Source of the DNA: a virus
IMG/VR virus record: IMGVR_UViG_3300008450_000107
Span: 1 to 41,163 of that record
Direction: 5' to 3' (one strand)
DNA: 41,163 bases
Shown here: positions 1 to 6,065 of the stretch, piece by piece
How the letters are laid out: every line of letters starts with the position of its first letter
How positions within the stretch are numbered: position 1 is the stretch's first letter
Position numbers and translations under genes: made by a program
Notes under the pieces: generated by a model
What the model was told of the DNA's origin: nothing
Database searches by the model: none
The model's input: the letters and a program-made list of their open reading frames with translations, nothing else

Positions 1-247
1 GAAAAAAGGGGGAATGTCCGCAGAAAGTGCGGGGTAAAAATATCAATGGGGGTGGGGTCTGTTGCGGGAAAACAACGGGTATAGGGGGAGGAACATATTG
101 GAATGAGCGGAATAGTGTATGGGTCGTGCGCGGGTACCGTCACGCGCAGCGGGGGGTGGCGGGGGTGTAGGGTGTCGCGCGTCGGGTATTTCTTTGACGC
201 ATGGGGGTCGATTTCTTTGACGCGTGCCAGGACGACGGGCAGTCTCT
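1..247. other. G-rich non-coding left end
   Basis: I see no convincing gene here. The + strand carries repeated G runs between about 46 and 92, spaced such that a G-quadruplex is conceivable although two loops are about 8 bases. A short hairpin CCGCA-GAAAG-TGCGG lies near position 20. The only longer open frame, on the minus strand at 43-270, is a low-complexity Pro/Arg-rich translation without a convincing ribosome binding site. Confidence 0.5.
188..223 (+). repeat. 13-bp direct repeat, two copies
   Basis: ATTTCTTTGACGC occurs at 188-200 and again at 211-223, a 23-bp period (roughly two helical turns). It lies just upstream of the palindrome cluster at 248-331, so it could be part of a protein-binding array; this is inference. 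Confidence 0.6.
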
Positions 248-261
248 TGTGAAATTTCACA
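248..261. promoter_or_regulatory. Perfect 14-bp palindrome, possible operator
   Basis: TGTGAAATTTCACA at 248-261 is a perfect palindrome upstream of the first promoter. The TGTGA/TCACA half sites recall CRP, but the central spacer is 4 rather than 6 bases, so a CRP site is not claimed. It is the first of several inverted repeats in 85 bp. Confidence 0.45.
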
Positions 262-278
262 GCCGTCCACTAGGTGGT

Positions 279-293
279 CATAACATTGTTATG
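279..293. promoter_or_regulatory. CATAACA-N-TGTTATG palindrome, copy 1
   Basis: Perfect 15-bp odd-centre palindrome (centre T), upstream of the promoter at 305-332. It is the first of ten copies in the early region. The placement suits an operator, but the binder is unknown. Confidence 0.7.
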
Positions 294-304
294 CAGCGAA
301 TGGG

Positions 305-332
305 TTGCACTAGCAGTGCATTTGTATATACT
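305..332 (+). promoter_or_regulatory. Likely sigma70 promoter for the first gene
   Basis: TTGCAC (305-310), a 16-bp spacer and TATACT (327-332) form a plausible -35/-10 pair. The spacer contains an inverted repeat GCACT-AGC-AGTGC (307-319), and the -10 overlaps GTATATAC (324-331). The untranslated leader to the ATG at 421 would be about 80 bases. Confidence 0.5.
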
Positions 333-375
333 TATGACTGGTAGGACTAGCGCCTACCCTGCTCTGTAAAAATCT

Positions 376-940
376 GGAACCGATACGGGGAACACCACTA
401 AAAACTAGGAGTGAATTCCCATGTCAAAAATCAATGTTTCCAATCTGATCAATGCCTATAACGCGACTGAAAAAGCATTCGGCACTTTCACAAAGGAAGT
501 GGCGAAACTGTACTCAGGCTGCAAAGTTGCCGCCGACTACGTTGCACGACGCAAGGAAGTCAACACGGCAATCGACCAACGGTTCGGAGATACCGTGGAC
601 GGTAAAGCACTTGCCACAAAGGTAAAGGCAAAAACGAACACGGTTCTGAACCGGCTGCTACCAGATGGGGTCAAACTCGGAGAGCGTAAAGGTGGCCGCA
701 AGGCTACTGGCAAGGCTACCGGCAAGGCTGCCACTGGTAAGGCTGAAAAGGCTACTGGCAAGGCTACGGAACAGCGGCCGACAATTCAGGCTGCCACCAT
801 TTCCGATGTCATGGCTGCACTGGCTCACGTTATCAGCGGAAAAACGAAAGTAGAGTTAAGCGCGATTCGATCACGCATTGACGCTATGTTCGCCACCGCT
901 ATCACCAACGCTAAGTAAAAAACAACCCCGTATCGGCTCC
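376..940. repeat. 15-bp inverted repeat flanking the first gene
   Basis: The arm at 376-390 (core CCGATACGGGG) is matched in reverse complement by 926-940 (core CCCCGTATCGG), 14 of 15 positions. The arms bracket the gene at 421-918: one lies in its 5' untranslated region, the other between its stop codon and its terminator. The arms could pair in the mRNA, or be traces of an inserted cassette. Confidence 0.65.
421..918 (+). CDS. Small basic protein with KATG-type repeats
   Basis: 165 residues, no recognised family. The N-terminal part (about 1-90) looks helical and mixed in charge. Residues about 91-118 are a run of K-A-T-G and K-A-A-T-G units, resembling the basic low-complexity tails of histone H1-like proteins. 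A further helical segment follows. The start ATG has AGGAG at 407-411, nine bases upstream. The gene is monocistronic, with its own promoter (305-332) and strong terminator (950-982), which suggests strong early expression. DNA or RNA binding is a guess from composition. The repeats are also repeated at DNA level, so copy number may vary between relatives. Confidence 0.75.
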   Translation: MSKINVSNLINAYNATEKAFGTFTKEVAKLYSGCKVAADYVARRKEVNTAIDQRFGDTVDGKALATKVKAKTNTVLNRLLPDGVKLGERKGGRKATGKATGKAATGKAEKATGKATEQRPTIQAATISDVMAALAHVISGKTKVELSAIRSRIDAMFATAITNAK

Positions 941-949
941 ACAAGCACG

Positions 950-982
950 ACGCCCCATGCCGCAAGGTGTGGGGCGTTTTGC
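950..982 (+). terminator. Rho-independent terminator after first gene
   Basis: ACGCCCCA (950-957) pairs with TGGGGCGT (970-977). An inner CC/GG closes a GCAA tetraloop, and TTTTGCTTTTT follows. It points rightward only; the opposite strand has no T run after the stem. Confidence 0.85.
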
Positions 983-988
983 TTTTTG

Positions 989-1003
989 CATAACATTGTT
1001 ATG
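989..1003. promoter_or_regulatory. CATAACA-N-TGTTATG palindrome, copy 2
   Basis: Perfect copy (centre T), extended to 17 bp by flanking G and C (988-1004). It sits directly behind the terminator, and its TTA gives the minus-strand TAA stop (999-1001) of the terminase small subunit gene. Confidence 0.75.
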
Positions 1004-1541
1004 CCAACCCCTCGCCGTCCTCGTCCACTTCCTCGAAGTCACCCTCGATGACCTCCGCATCTGCTACATGACTGACGGACGCCAGAGCAGACAGACGAGC
1101 GACCAGTTCCTGTTCCACCTCCGCAGACGGACGCACGACGTTCGCCACGTTGACGTTCACCTGTGCGCTGCCGCTCTCCACCAACTTCGACGCTCTCGCC
1201 AGAATCCCGAGGGCAGACACGCGACTAGCCGGTGGGCTATCGCGATCCGACGCCTCCTCTTTCAGACGGGCGAGCGTCCACTCCCTCAAGCCGATGCTCT
1301 GCTCCAGCAACGCCTTTTCGCTCTTCCGCTTCAGCGCCTCGATGTGTCGCTTCACCCTCTGATCGCCCATTAGGCGGGCGGCAGAAGAATGTATAGACGT
1401 TTTCTTGGAATCCGCTCCAGGTCGATAGGCGGTCACATACGCCTGCACCGGACGATCCCCTTTCACCACTAACTCACAGAATTTAATGGCATTTTTAGTC
1501 AGCGGCTTCAGCCCCTGCATAATCGGCTCATTGCTCGGCAT
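999..1541 (-). CDS. terS: Terminase small subunit (Terminase_2-like)
   Basis: 180 residues. After a short leader, the segment with LTKNAIKFCELVVKG, AYVTAYRPG, SSAARLMGDQRVKRHIEAL (residues about 14-70) matches the DNA-binding helix-turn-helix region of the Terminase_2 small subunit family. These proteins recognise phage DNA and hand it to the large subunit for packaging. The middle is helical (oligomerisation), and the C-terminus is acidic (VIEGDFEEVDEDGEG), as is common where it contacts the motor. The gene lies alone on the minus strand between rightward genes; no large subunit is in the window. The start is uncertain: there is no strong ribosome binding site before 1541, and an internal ATG at codon 8 is possible. 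Confidence 0.85.
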   Translation of the reverse strand: MPSNEPIMQGLKPLTKNAIKFCELVVKGDRPVQAYVTAYRPGADSKKTSIHSSAARLMGDQRVKRHIEALKRKSEKALLEQSIGLREWTLARLKEEASDRDSPPASRVSALGILARASKLVESGSAQVNVNVANVVRPSAEVEQELVARLSALASVSHVADAEVIEGDFEEVDEDGEGLA

Positions 1542-1629
1542 AACGAGATGTTACCTAGTAACGGTTTTCGATCTCCCGAATGTAAATCATTCCCATCCAG
1601 ACGGGCAAGCACTACGGTGTCACGAGGGA

Positions 1630-1658
1630 TTGACATATGTATATACATTTGCTATAAT
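1630..1658 (+). promoter_or_regulatory. Consensus sigma70 promoter with extended -10
   Basis: TTGACA (1630-1635), 17 bp, TATAAT (1653-1658), preceded by TGC, which gives an extended -10. Both hexamers match consensus exactly. The spacer holds GTATATAC (1639-1646). The predicted start is near 1665, with a CATAACA palindrome about 30 bases downstream. The next credible start codon is at 2184, so the transcript starts with about 520 non-coding bases. Confidence 0.9.
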
Positions 1659-1692
1659 GGCGAAGCCAAAGTCAGATACCGACATTGTTTTG

Positions 1693-1707
1693 CATAACAG
1701 TGTTATG
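1693..1707. promoter_or_regulatory. CATAACA-N-TGTTATG palindrome, copy 3
   Basis: Perfect copy (centre G) with flanking G/C (1692-1708), about 30 bases after the predicted start of the 1630-1658 promoter. In RNA it would form the tip of a longer stem: GTCAGA/TCTGAC plus CCG/CGG. Confidence 0.75.
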
Positions 1708-2058
1708 CGGTCTGACTGGTAGGCGGGACGGGCGAGACTAGTTATGGTCGATGACCCCTGAAACGATCTGGAAGAGGATCGGGTCAAGATGACAACTTGA
1801 TCGGGCGATGACGCGCTGGCGTGTGGGCTGCACACGCAAGGAGTGAAGACGCGACAAGTCGGTGCTGCGGGATACATAGAAAACGGTATTAGACAATCCC
1901 CAGTGGACAGATGGCTGACGGCGGCTGCAAGGCCGCCACTACCCCGTGTTAGACGGGACGGCCATGTTAAGCCGGTATTCGGTAGCACCTAGGCGTCTCA
2001 TTCCGTAGCCGGTACGGATGGGCAACATACATCCTGCGGCGTTAGCGGCATGAGCCTA

Positions 2059-2073
2059 CATAACAGTGTTATG
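2059..2073. promoter_or_regulatory. CATAACA-N-TGTTATG palindrome, copy 4
   Basis: Perfect copy (centre G). The symmetry extends to 25 bp with one mismatch, through GCCT (2054-2057) and AGGC (2075-2078), and again through GCGGC/GCCGC. Confidence 0.75.
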
Positions 2074-2183
2074 CAGGCGCCGCGAGTATCCGCATACATC
2101 GCTATCTCGCATTAGTGAATAGCCTAGGCTGCCTTGTTGGGAGACAGGGCAGCCGTGGGTGTTCAACCCAAGGAGACGCAACC

Positions 2184-2429
2184 ATGATTCTTGATAACGC
2201 GACTTATTCTCGTTTGCAAGCCAGTTCCGTCACGCCCAAAGTGATGGACAGTCTGCGTGTATCCGGTCGATCGCACTGGGCAGTCCGTGTTCGAGGCCAG
2301 GTCATTCTGGCAGGCGATCGTCTACAGGCAGTCGCCCTCTACGACAAGGCAGTCGTTCTCGGAGCCAACCCAGTGTTACTCAATAACGGTCGCTTGTGCG
2401 ACCGATCCCGCGCCTTTCCCAAGCACTAA
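2184..2429 (+). CDS. Hypothetical early protein, 81 residues
   Basis: Not recognised. The start ATG at 2184 is chosen because AAGGAG (2170-2175) lies eight bases upstream; the frame stays open upstream to 2115 but no better start is seen. The protein is mixed, with several Arg/Lys and no membrane segment. It is the first gene behind the hairpin-rich leader and is followed after 12 bases by the next gene, probably in one operon. Confidence 0.65.
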   Translation: MILDNATYSRLQASSVTPKVMDSLRVSGRSHWAVRVRGQVILAGDRLQAVALYDKAVVLGANPVLLNNGRLCDRSRAFPKH

Positions 2430-2441
2430 CAGGAGACGATC

Positions 2442-2792
2442 ATGTCAGAGCAATTCGACACTCTAGTGCGTACCGCACACCAAGCCGGTATAGCCGCCAT
2501 GGACAACTGCCGTCCAACCCCGATGGTGGTACGCAACAACCAGACAGGCCAGCAATGGAAGATCGATGAGGGTATGTGCGGCTTCGCATGGATCGAGTTC
2601 GCCGGTAACACGGCATTCGGTCGATGGGCAAAGAAGGCTGGCATTGCCCGTAAGCACTACCCCAAAGGCCTCTCGATCTGGGTGCAAGTGGGCGGGCAGT
2701 CCTACGAACTGAAGTCCGCCTATGCACAGGCGTTCTCTGCCGTCTTACAGCAGGCGGGAGTCAACGCCCATGCCGGTAGCCGTCTCGATTAA
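2442..2792 (+). CDS. Conserved phage protein of unknown function
   Basis: 116 residues. Blocks such as GNTAFGRWAKKAGIARKHYPKG and GQSYELKSAYAQAF near the C-terminal half, with a final SRLD, look like a small family of phage early proteins, but no function is known to me. The start ATG has AGGAG about seven bases upstream (in aacaggagacgatc). No membrane segment or metal motif is seen. It lies in the early rightward block between the gene at 2184 and palindrome copy 5. Confidence 0.75.
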   Translation: MSEQFDTLVRTAHQAGIAAMDNCRPTPMVVRNNQTGQQWKIDEGMCGFAWIEFAGNTAFGRWAKKAGIARKHYPKGLSIWVQVGGQSYELKSAYAQAFSAVLQQAGVNAHAGSRLD

Positions 2793-2799
2793 CCAATCG

Positions 2800-2814
2800 C
2801 ATAACAATGTTATG
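2800..2814. promoter_or_regulatory. CATAACA-N-TGTTATG palindrome, copy 5
   Basis: Perfect copy (centre A) with flanking G/C. It is immediately followed by the ribosome binding block caggagtaagaagacc and the ATG at 2831. An almost identical palindrome plus ribosome site cassette recurs at 3637-3668. Confidence 0.75.
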
Positions 2815-2830
2815 CAGGAGTAAGAAGACC

Positions 2831-3082
2831 ATGCCCCTGATGTATCAAGTCGAGCATTACACCCTCTGTGATGGATGGGTGAACTGCTGGCAGACCTACA
2901 AAGACCAGCAAGCCACGCCCACTCTGTACGAGACCCGCGAGGAGGCCGAGGCAGACCTCCGCGACTTCATTGCCGAGTGCATGACCTACTTCCAGAGCGG
3001 CGAGTTGGACTCGCCTCCTTCATGGGATGAGTGGCGGGTGTCTGCCGTCTATGTTCAGCAACAGCAAATGATGGAGGTGTGA
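2831..3082 (+). CDS. Small acidic hypothetical protein
   Basis: 83 residues. The start is set at the ATG at 2831 behind AGGAG (2816-2820), matching the conserved leader of neighbouring genes, rather than at upstream in-frame codons inside the palindrome. It is rich in Trp and Tyr (DGWVNCWQTY), with an acidic helix (REEAEADLRDFIAEC) and a Gln-rich end. It resembles uncharacterised phage/cyanophage early proteins; the function is unknown. The stop is followed by one base before the next GTG start. Confidence 0.7.
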   Translation: MPLMYQVEHYTLCDGWVNCWQTYKDQQATPTLYETREEAEADLRDFIAECMTYFQSGELDSPPSWDEWRVSAVYVQQQQMMEV

Positions 3083-3083
3083 G

Positions 3084-3308
3084 GTGAGCCGCAAAGAGCT
3101 GATTAAAAAACTCATCGAACGACATCTCAAGGATATCCAACAAGACGGTGGAGCAGAGAGTTATCTGTGGGAAGTGTTTTCCTACGGCAATTCCTACAAG
3201 GGCTACCACTACATGACCAACGACGAGCTGCTCTCCCATTGGAACGGAGACTGCGAGAACGATGCCGATATAGTCAATTCAATAGAGGAAACACAAGATG
3301 CGGAGTGA
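3084..3308 (+). CDS. Small hypothetical protein (GTG start)
   Basis: 74 residues, not recognised. The GTG start at 3084 has GGAGG about six bases upstream, inside the end of the previous gene, so translation is probably coupled. The N-terminus is a basic helix (MSRKELIKKLIERHLKD) and the C-terminus is acidic. It overlaps the next gene by 11 bases. Confidence 0.65.
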   Translation: MSRKELIKKLIERHLKDIQQDGGAESYLWEVFSYGNSYKGYHYMTNDELLSHWNGDCENDADIVNSIEETQDAE

Positions 3309-3573
3309 AACCCAAGAACTAATCGAACGACTGTCTCCATCAGAACGGCAAGACCTACTGGACTGCCTGCGCGAGAGGTACAAGCAGGAAAGGGATGACT
3401 TGCGACAGGCGGCAGGCTGGCCTACCCGCACGTTCAACGAGTGGCTAGACGAACTCCCACTGGATGACAACGGACTGCCGCTCGAAGGCGCACCCACCAT
3501 GCGAATGTGCCTGACAGACGAGCAGCGCAGGATCGCCATGATGGCGTGGGATGCAGCCAGGGATCAGGCTTGA
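3298..3573 (+). CDS. Small charged hypothetical protein
   Basis: 91 residues, start ATG at 3298 with an AGAGGA-type ribosome site. The N-terminal half is strongly charged helix (SPSERQDLLDCLRERYKQERDDLRQ) and the C-terminal half ends in a second helix (DEQRRIAMMAWDAARDQA). No family is recognised. The promoter at 3570-3597 overlaps its stop codon. Confidence 0.7.
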   Translation: MRSETQELIERLSPSERQDLLDCLRERYKQERDDLRQAAGWPTRTFNEWLDELPLDDNGLPLEGAPTMRMCLTDEQRRIAMMAWDAARDQA

Positions 3574-3597
3574 AGTATATACAGGATGTGTTAAAAT
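3570..3597 (+). promoter_or_regulatory. Probable sigma70 promoter before amidoligase
   Basis: TTGAAG (3570-3575), a 16-bp spacer and TAAAAT (3592-3597). The spacer begins with the GTATATAC motif (3575-3582) also seen at 324 and 1639. It would start transcription near 3604, upstream of palindrome copy 6 and the gene at 3666. Confidence 0.6.
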
Positions 3598-3636
3598 ATT
3601 CCGTGATGAAAAACTAATCCCGTATCCCAAAGGATA

Positions 3637-3651
3637 CATAACAATGTTATG
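3637..3651. promoter_or_regulatory. CATAACA-N-TGTTATG palindrome, copy 6
   Basis: Perfect copy (centre A), just downstream of the promoter at 3570-3597 and directly before the ribosome block caggagtgaagacc and the ATG at 3666. It is positioned to block transcription as an operator or roadblock. Confidence 0.75.
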
Positions 3652-3665
3652 CAGGAGTGAAGACC

Positions 3666-5090
3666 ATGCATGTATTGAAACTGCCGTACATATCTCGGCA
3701 CATTAGTCTTTTGCCGTCTCCAGAACAGGCGGACTTTATCAATCGGTTCTGTGACTTCTACGAGCGTGGCGATGGCCGTAGGCTGTTCCGCGAGATCACT
3801 GCCATGCTGTCAAACTACACGGAGCCAGAGTTACTCGGGTTCTCGTTCAATCGCGCCTCGCTCAAGTCATTCGCCAGACTGATCGCAGTCGAGTGCGAGT
3901 CGCGTGACTATCATCTGCCGCAGATCATGCTCCGCCATGCCACTCACGGCATTGCATCCTCATACGTCCCCGACGTCATGGACGATGCCAGCACAGGCTA
4001 CGACTTCGACGAGTGTCGTGACTATCTCGACGATACTGTCGGCGTCTTTACTTGTGATGACTGCGAACGAGTCTTTCACAACAACGACTATTGCTGTGTG
4101 GCAGGCGATCGATCCGTCTGCGAGTCCTGCCGTGACGATCACTACACCTACTGTGACGAGGATGACGAGTACGTCCACAACGATGACGTTAGCGAGGCCA
4201 TCAGTCGCTACGGCAATCGCATCTACATCAATACGAACCGAGACAACTACGACTACAGTTACGACGAGGATCGTGAGATATACATCCACAATGATTGGGT
4301 GGGCGATTCCGTCATCGGGCAGTATCACAGTTCCAAGAACCAGTTCGTCATGCGCCATGACGATTGGACAGCCAAGCACTACCGGCATATCGGTGTCGAA
4401 CTCGAGGTCGAGGAGGTCGATGGCGACACTCGCAATCGCGAGGCCATTGCCAAGTCCATCAACGAGGCAGTCAATGGTGACGAGAAGAATCTGTTCTTCG
4501 AGCGTGACGGCTCTCTGACCTGTGGCTTCGAGATGATCAGCAACCCCATGTCGTTGCCAGCCCTGCGCAATCTATTCCAGTTCCTCAACTCCCACCTAGT
4601 CAAAGACCTTCGCAGTCACAAGACCACCACTTGCGGCCTGCATGTCCATGTCAGCCGCTCCAATCTCACGCCGCTGCAGATTCAGAAGGTGGTCGCGTTC
4701 ATCAACGCTCCCGAGAATGAGTGGTTCATCCGTGGCCTAGCCCGTCGCTATGGCGCAGGCTTCTGCGCTATCCGTGACAAAAAGATCGGCAAGGGTATCC
4801 ATGTCGGCACGGATCGGTACGAGGCAGTCAATCTGACTAATCGCCGCACGATCGAGTTCCGTATCTTCAAGGGCAGTCTCAAGTACGAGGCCGTGATTGC
4901 AGCCATCGAGTTCTGCCACGCCATCTTGGAGTTTTGTCGTCCTGCCGTCACTGGCATCAATCAACTCTCAGCCGGTGCGTTCCTATCCTTCTGCGCTAAC
5001 AAAATGCCAGCCGACACTAAGGTGCTGCGCGCCTACATATCCAGTCGATTAAGCGGACGAGCGGAGTTGCTCGATCAAGAAGCCGCATAA
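3666..5090 (+). CDS. Phage amidoligase with N-terminal zinc ribbon
   Basis: 474 residues. Residues about 129-156 hold a Cys-rich, zinc-binding-like segment (CDDCERVF, then CC and CESC), followed by a strongly acidic Asp/Tyr-rich stretch. From about 240 comes a ligase core: GVELEVEEV, then CGLHVHVSR (about 322-330), then NRRTIEFRIFKGSL (about 391-404). This order fits the Amidoligase_2 family, which has the glutamine synthetase / gamma-glutamylcysteine ligase fold and makes ATP-dependent amide bonds. Iyer and colleagues described such enzymes with partner amidotransferases; the next gene here is one. The substrate is unknown. The start ATG at 3666 is preferred over GTG 3657 because AGGAG (3653-3657) and the leader match other genes. 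The stop codon lies in palindrome copy 7. Confidence 0.82.
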   Translation: MHVLKLPYISRHISLLPSPEQADFINRFCDFYERGDGRRLFREITAMLSNYTEPELLGFSFNRASLKSFARLIAVECESRDYHLPQIMLRHATHGIASSYVPDVMDDASTGYDFDECRDYLDDTVGVFTCDDCERVFHNNDYCCVAGDRSVCESCRDDHYTYCDEDDEYVHNDDVSEAISRYGNRIYINTNRDNYDYSYDEDREIYIHNDWVGDSVIGQYHSSKNQFVMRHDDWTAKHYRHIGVELEVEEVDGDTRNREAIAKSINEAVNGDEKNLFFERDGSLTCGFEMISNPMSLPALRNLFQFLNSHLVKDLRSHKTTTCGLHVHVSRSNLTPLQIQKVVAFINAPENEWFIRGLARRYGAGFCAIRDKKIGKGIHVGTDRYEAVNLTNRRTIEFRIFKGSLKYEAVIAAIEFCHAILEFCRPAVTGINQLSAGAFLSFCANKMPADTKVLRAYISSRLSGRAELLDQEAA

Positions 5091-5100
5091 CAGTGTTATC
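5086..5100. promoter_or_regulatory. CATAACA-N-TGTTATG palindrome, copy 7 (imperfect)
   Basis: The last base is C instead of G, the only imperfect copy. Its TAA (5088-5090) is the stop codon of the amidoligase. The GATase gene starts 28 bases later behind aaggagtaaagacc. Confidence 0.65.
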
Positions 5101-5127
5101 TAAATTACAACCTAAGGAGTAAAGACC

Positions 5128-6054
5128 ATGTGTTTATTAGTTGAACAAAAAGCCGCCACGCAATTCACGGACGAGTTTTTGGCCGACGTCTACACCAAGA
5201 ACCAAGATGGCCTTGGCATCATGTACGCCGAGGCAGGCAACGTGATCGTTCGTAAGGTGCTGCCTCGCAATGCCGACGACTTCATCCGTTACTACCGCGA
5301 TCATGCCGATGGTCGTGACTGCATCTGGCATGCGCGTATGCAGACTCACGGCGACATCGACCTGGAGAACTGTCATCCGTACATGGTGACTCGCAACATC
5401 TGGATGGCACACAACGGCATCCTCTCTGCTGGCAACAGCAACGACAAAACCAAGTCCGACACTTGGCATTTCATCCGCAACGTCATCGAGCCAGCCCTCG
5501 CCTACCAGCCTGACTTGCTGCTCTCTGCGCAGTATCAGGCTTTCCTTGGCGATCTTATCGGCAGCACTAACAAGTTCGGCTTCATGACCCACAGTGGTCA
5601 GGCCGTCATCATCAATCGCTCTGCTGGCGTGACGTATCAGGGTGCTTGGCTCTCCAACACTTACGCTTGGTCTGCCTCCAAGTTTGGTGTCAGCACTGGC
5701 TCCACTCGATCGTACGGTGGGTACGCTGGCTACGGTGGGTACAGCGCGTACTCCAGCAAAAGCAGTTACGGCTACTACGACTGGAACAGCGGCTACACCT
5801 ACGACACCAAGTCCAAGTCCGTCACCTCCACCAAGACCTCCCTCAAGCCTATCGTCAAGGCAGCCTACAACTCATGGCTCAACAACAACCTTGAGCAGTG
5901 GGTGCTGGATGCACCGTGGAAAGCGGGGATTCTCCTCGATTACGTCTACGAGAGTAACGACTCCGAGGAATTCGCTGCAGAAGAACCTGCCATGGCAGCC
6001 CAGTACATCGAAGAACTGTTTGCTAACGACGAACTCAACCCCACCCAACTGTAA
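5128..6054 (+). CDS. Class II glutamine amidotransferase-like protein
   Basis: 308 residues. The protein starts Met-Cys, so removal of Met exposes Cys2, the expected N-terminal nucleophile of class II (Ntn-hydrolase, GATase_6-like) glutaminases. Supporting motifs are NQDGLGIMY (about 25-33), IWHARMQTHG (about 66-75) and WMAHNGIL (about 92-99). Such domains release ammonia from glutamine for a partner ligase; the adjacent amidoligase is the obvious partner. Residues about 190-225 form a Gly/Tyr/Ser low-complexity tract (YGGY repeats), followed by a Ser/Thr/Lys linker and a helical, acidic C-terminus. The ATG at 5128 has AAGGAG nine bases upstream. Only 11 bases separate it from the next gene. 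Confidence 0.82.
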   Translation: MCLLVEQKAATQFTDEFLADVYTKNQDGLGIMYAEAGNVIVRKVLPRNADDFIRYYRDHADGRDCIWHARMQTHGDIDLENCHPYMVTRNIWMAHNGILSAGNSNDKTKSDTWHFIRNVIEPALAYQPDLLLSAQYQAFLGDLIGSTNKFGFMTHSGQAVIINRSAGVTYQGAWLSNTYAWSASKFGVSTGSTRSYGGYAGYGGYSAYSSKSSYGYYDWNSGYTYDTKSKSVTSTKTSLKPIVKAAYNSWLNNNLEQWVLDAPWKAGILLDYVYESNDSEEFAAEEPAMAAQYIEELFANDELNPTQL

Positions 6055-6065
6055 GGAGTAAAGAC

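Larger units (their letters stand above)
1665..2183 (+). ncRNA. Hairpin-rich non-coding RNA or long leader
   Basis: No gene is recognised here, although a consensus promoter precedes it. Successive inverted repeats can be read: 1671-1681 with 1708-1716 (enclosing palindrome copy 3); nested GACC/GGTC and CGATC/GATCG (1753-1785); TCAAG/CTTGA (1784-1800); GCGTGT/ACACGC (1819-1837); GGCGGC/GCCGCC (1920-1937); CCCGT/ACGGG (1943-1957); TCCGT/ACGGA (2002-2018); GCGGC/GCCGC (2036-2083) enclosing copy 4, itself extended by GCCT/AGGC; an 11-bp stem with one G-U pair and a 6-base loop (2127-2154); and TGGGT/ACCCA (2156-2170). The last abuts the ribosome binding site of the gene at 2184. There is no T-run terminator, so it may be a structured leader of the early operon rather than a separate RNA. 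It also holds a ribosome-site-like AAGGAG (1838-1843) with no standard start codon behind it. Confidence 0.5.

Noticed and set aside
248-261. CRP binding site
   Set aside because: Half sites match, but the spacer is 4 instead of 6 bases.
43-270. Minus-strand open frame of 75 codons at the left end
   Set aside because: Pro/Arg-rich low-complexity translation over a G-rich regulatory region, no ribosome site, and it runs through the direct repeat and a palindrome.
1750-1790. Hammerhead ribozyme-like core (GATGA ... GAAAC)
   Set aside because: Conserved CTGATGA is not matched and there is no stem between the two blocks.
1620-1988. Minus-strand open frame of 122 codons opposite the hairpin-rich RNA region
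   Set aside because: No ribosome site or recognisable protein character, and it begins next to many stems; the consensus promoter points the other way.
279-2073. CATAACA palindromes as intrinsic terminators
   Set aside because: AT-rich 6-bp stems with no following T run; real terminators here are GC-rich with long T runs.
2156-2170. tRNA T-arm-like sequence (GTGTTCAACCC)
   Set aside because: Loop is 5 rather than 7 bases and no acceptor, D or anticodon arms fit around it.
3904-4518. Open frames of 204 (+) and 142 (-) codons inside the amidoligase gene
   Set aside because: Shadows of the strongly biased Asp/Tyr-rich coding frame; translations are Thr/Ser or Val repeats.
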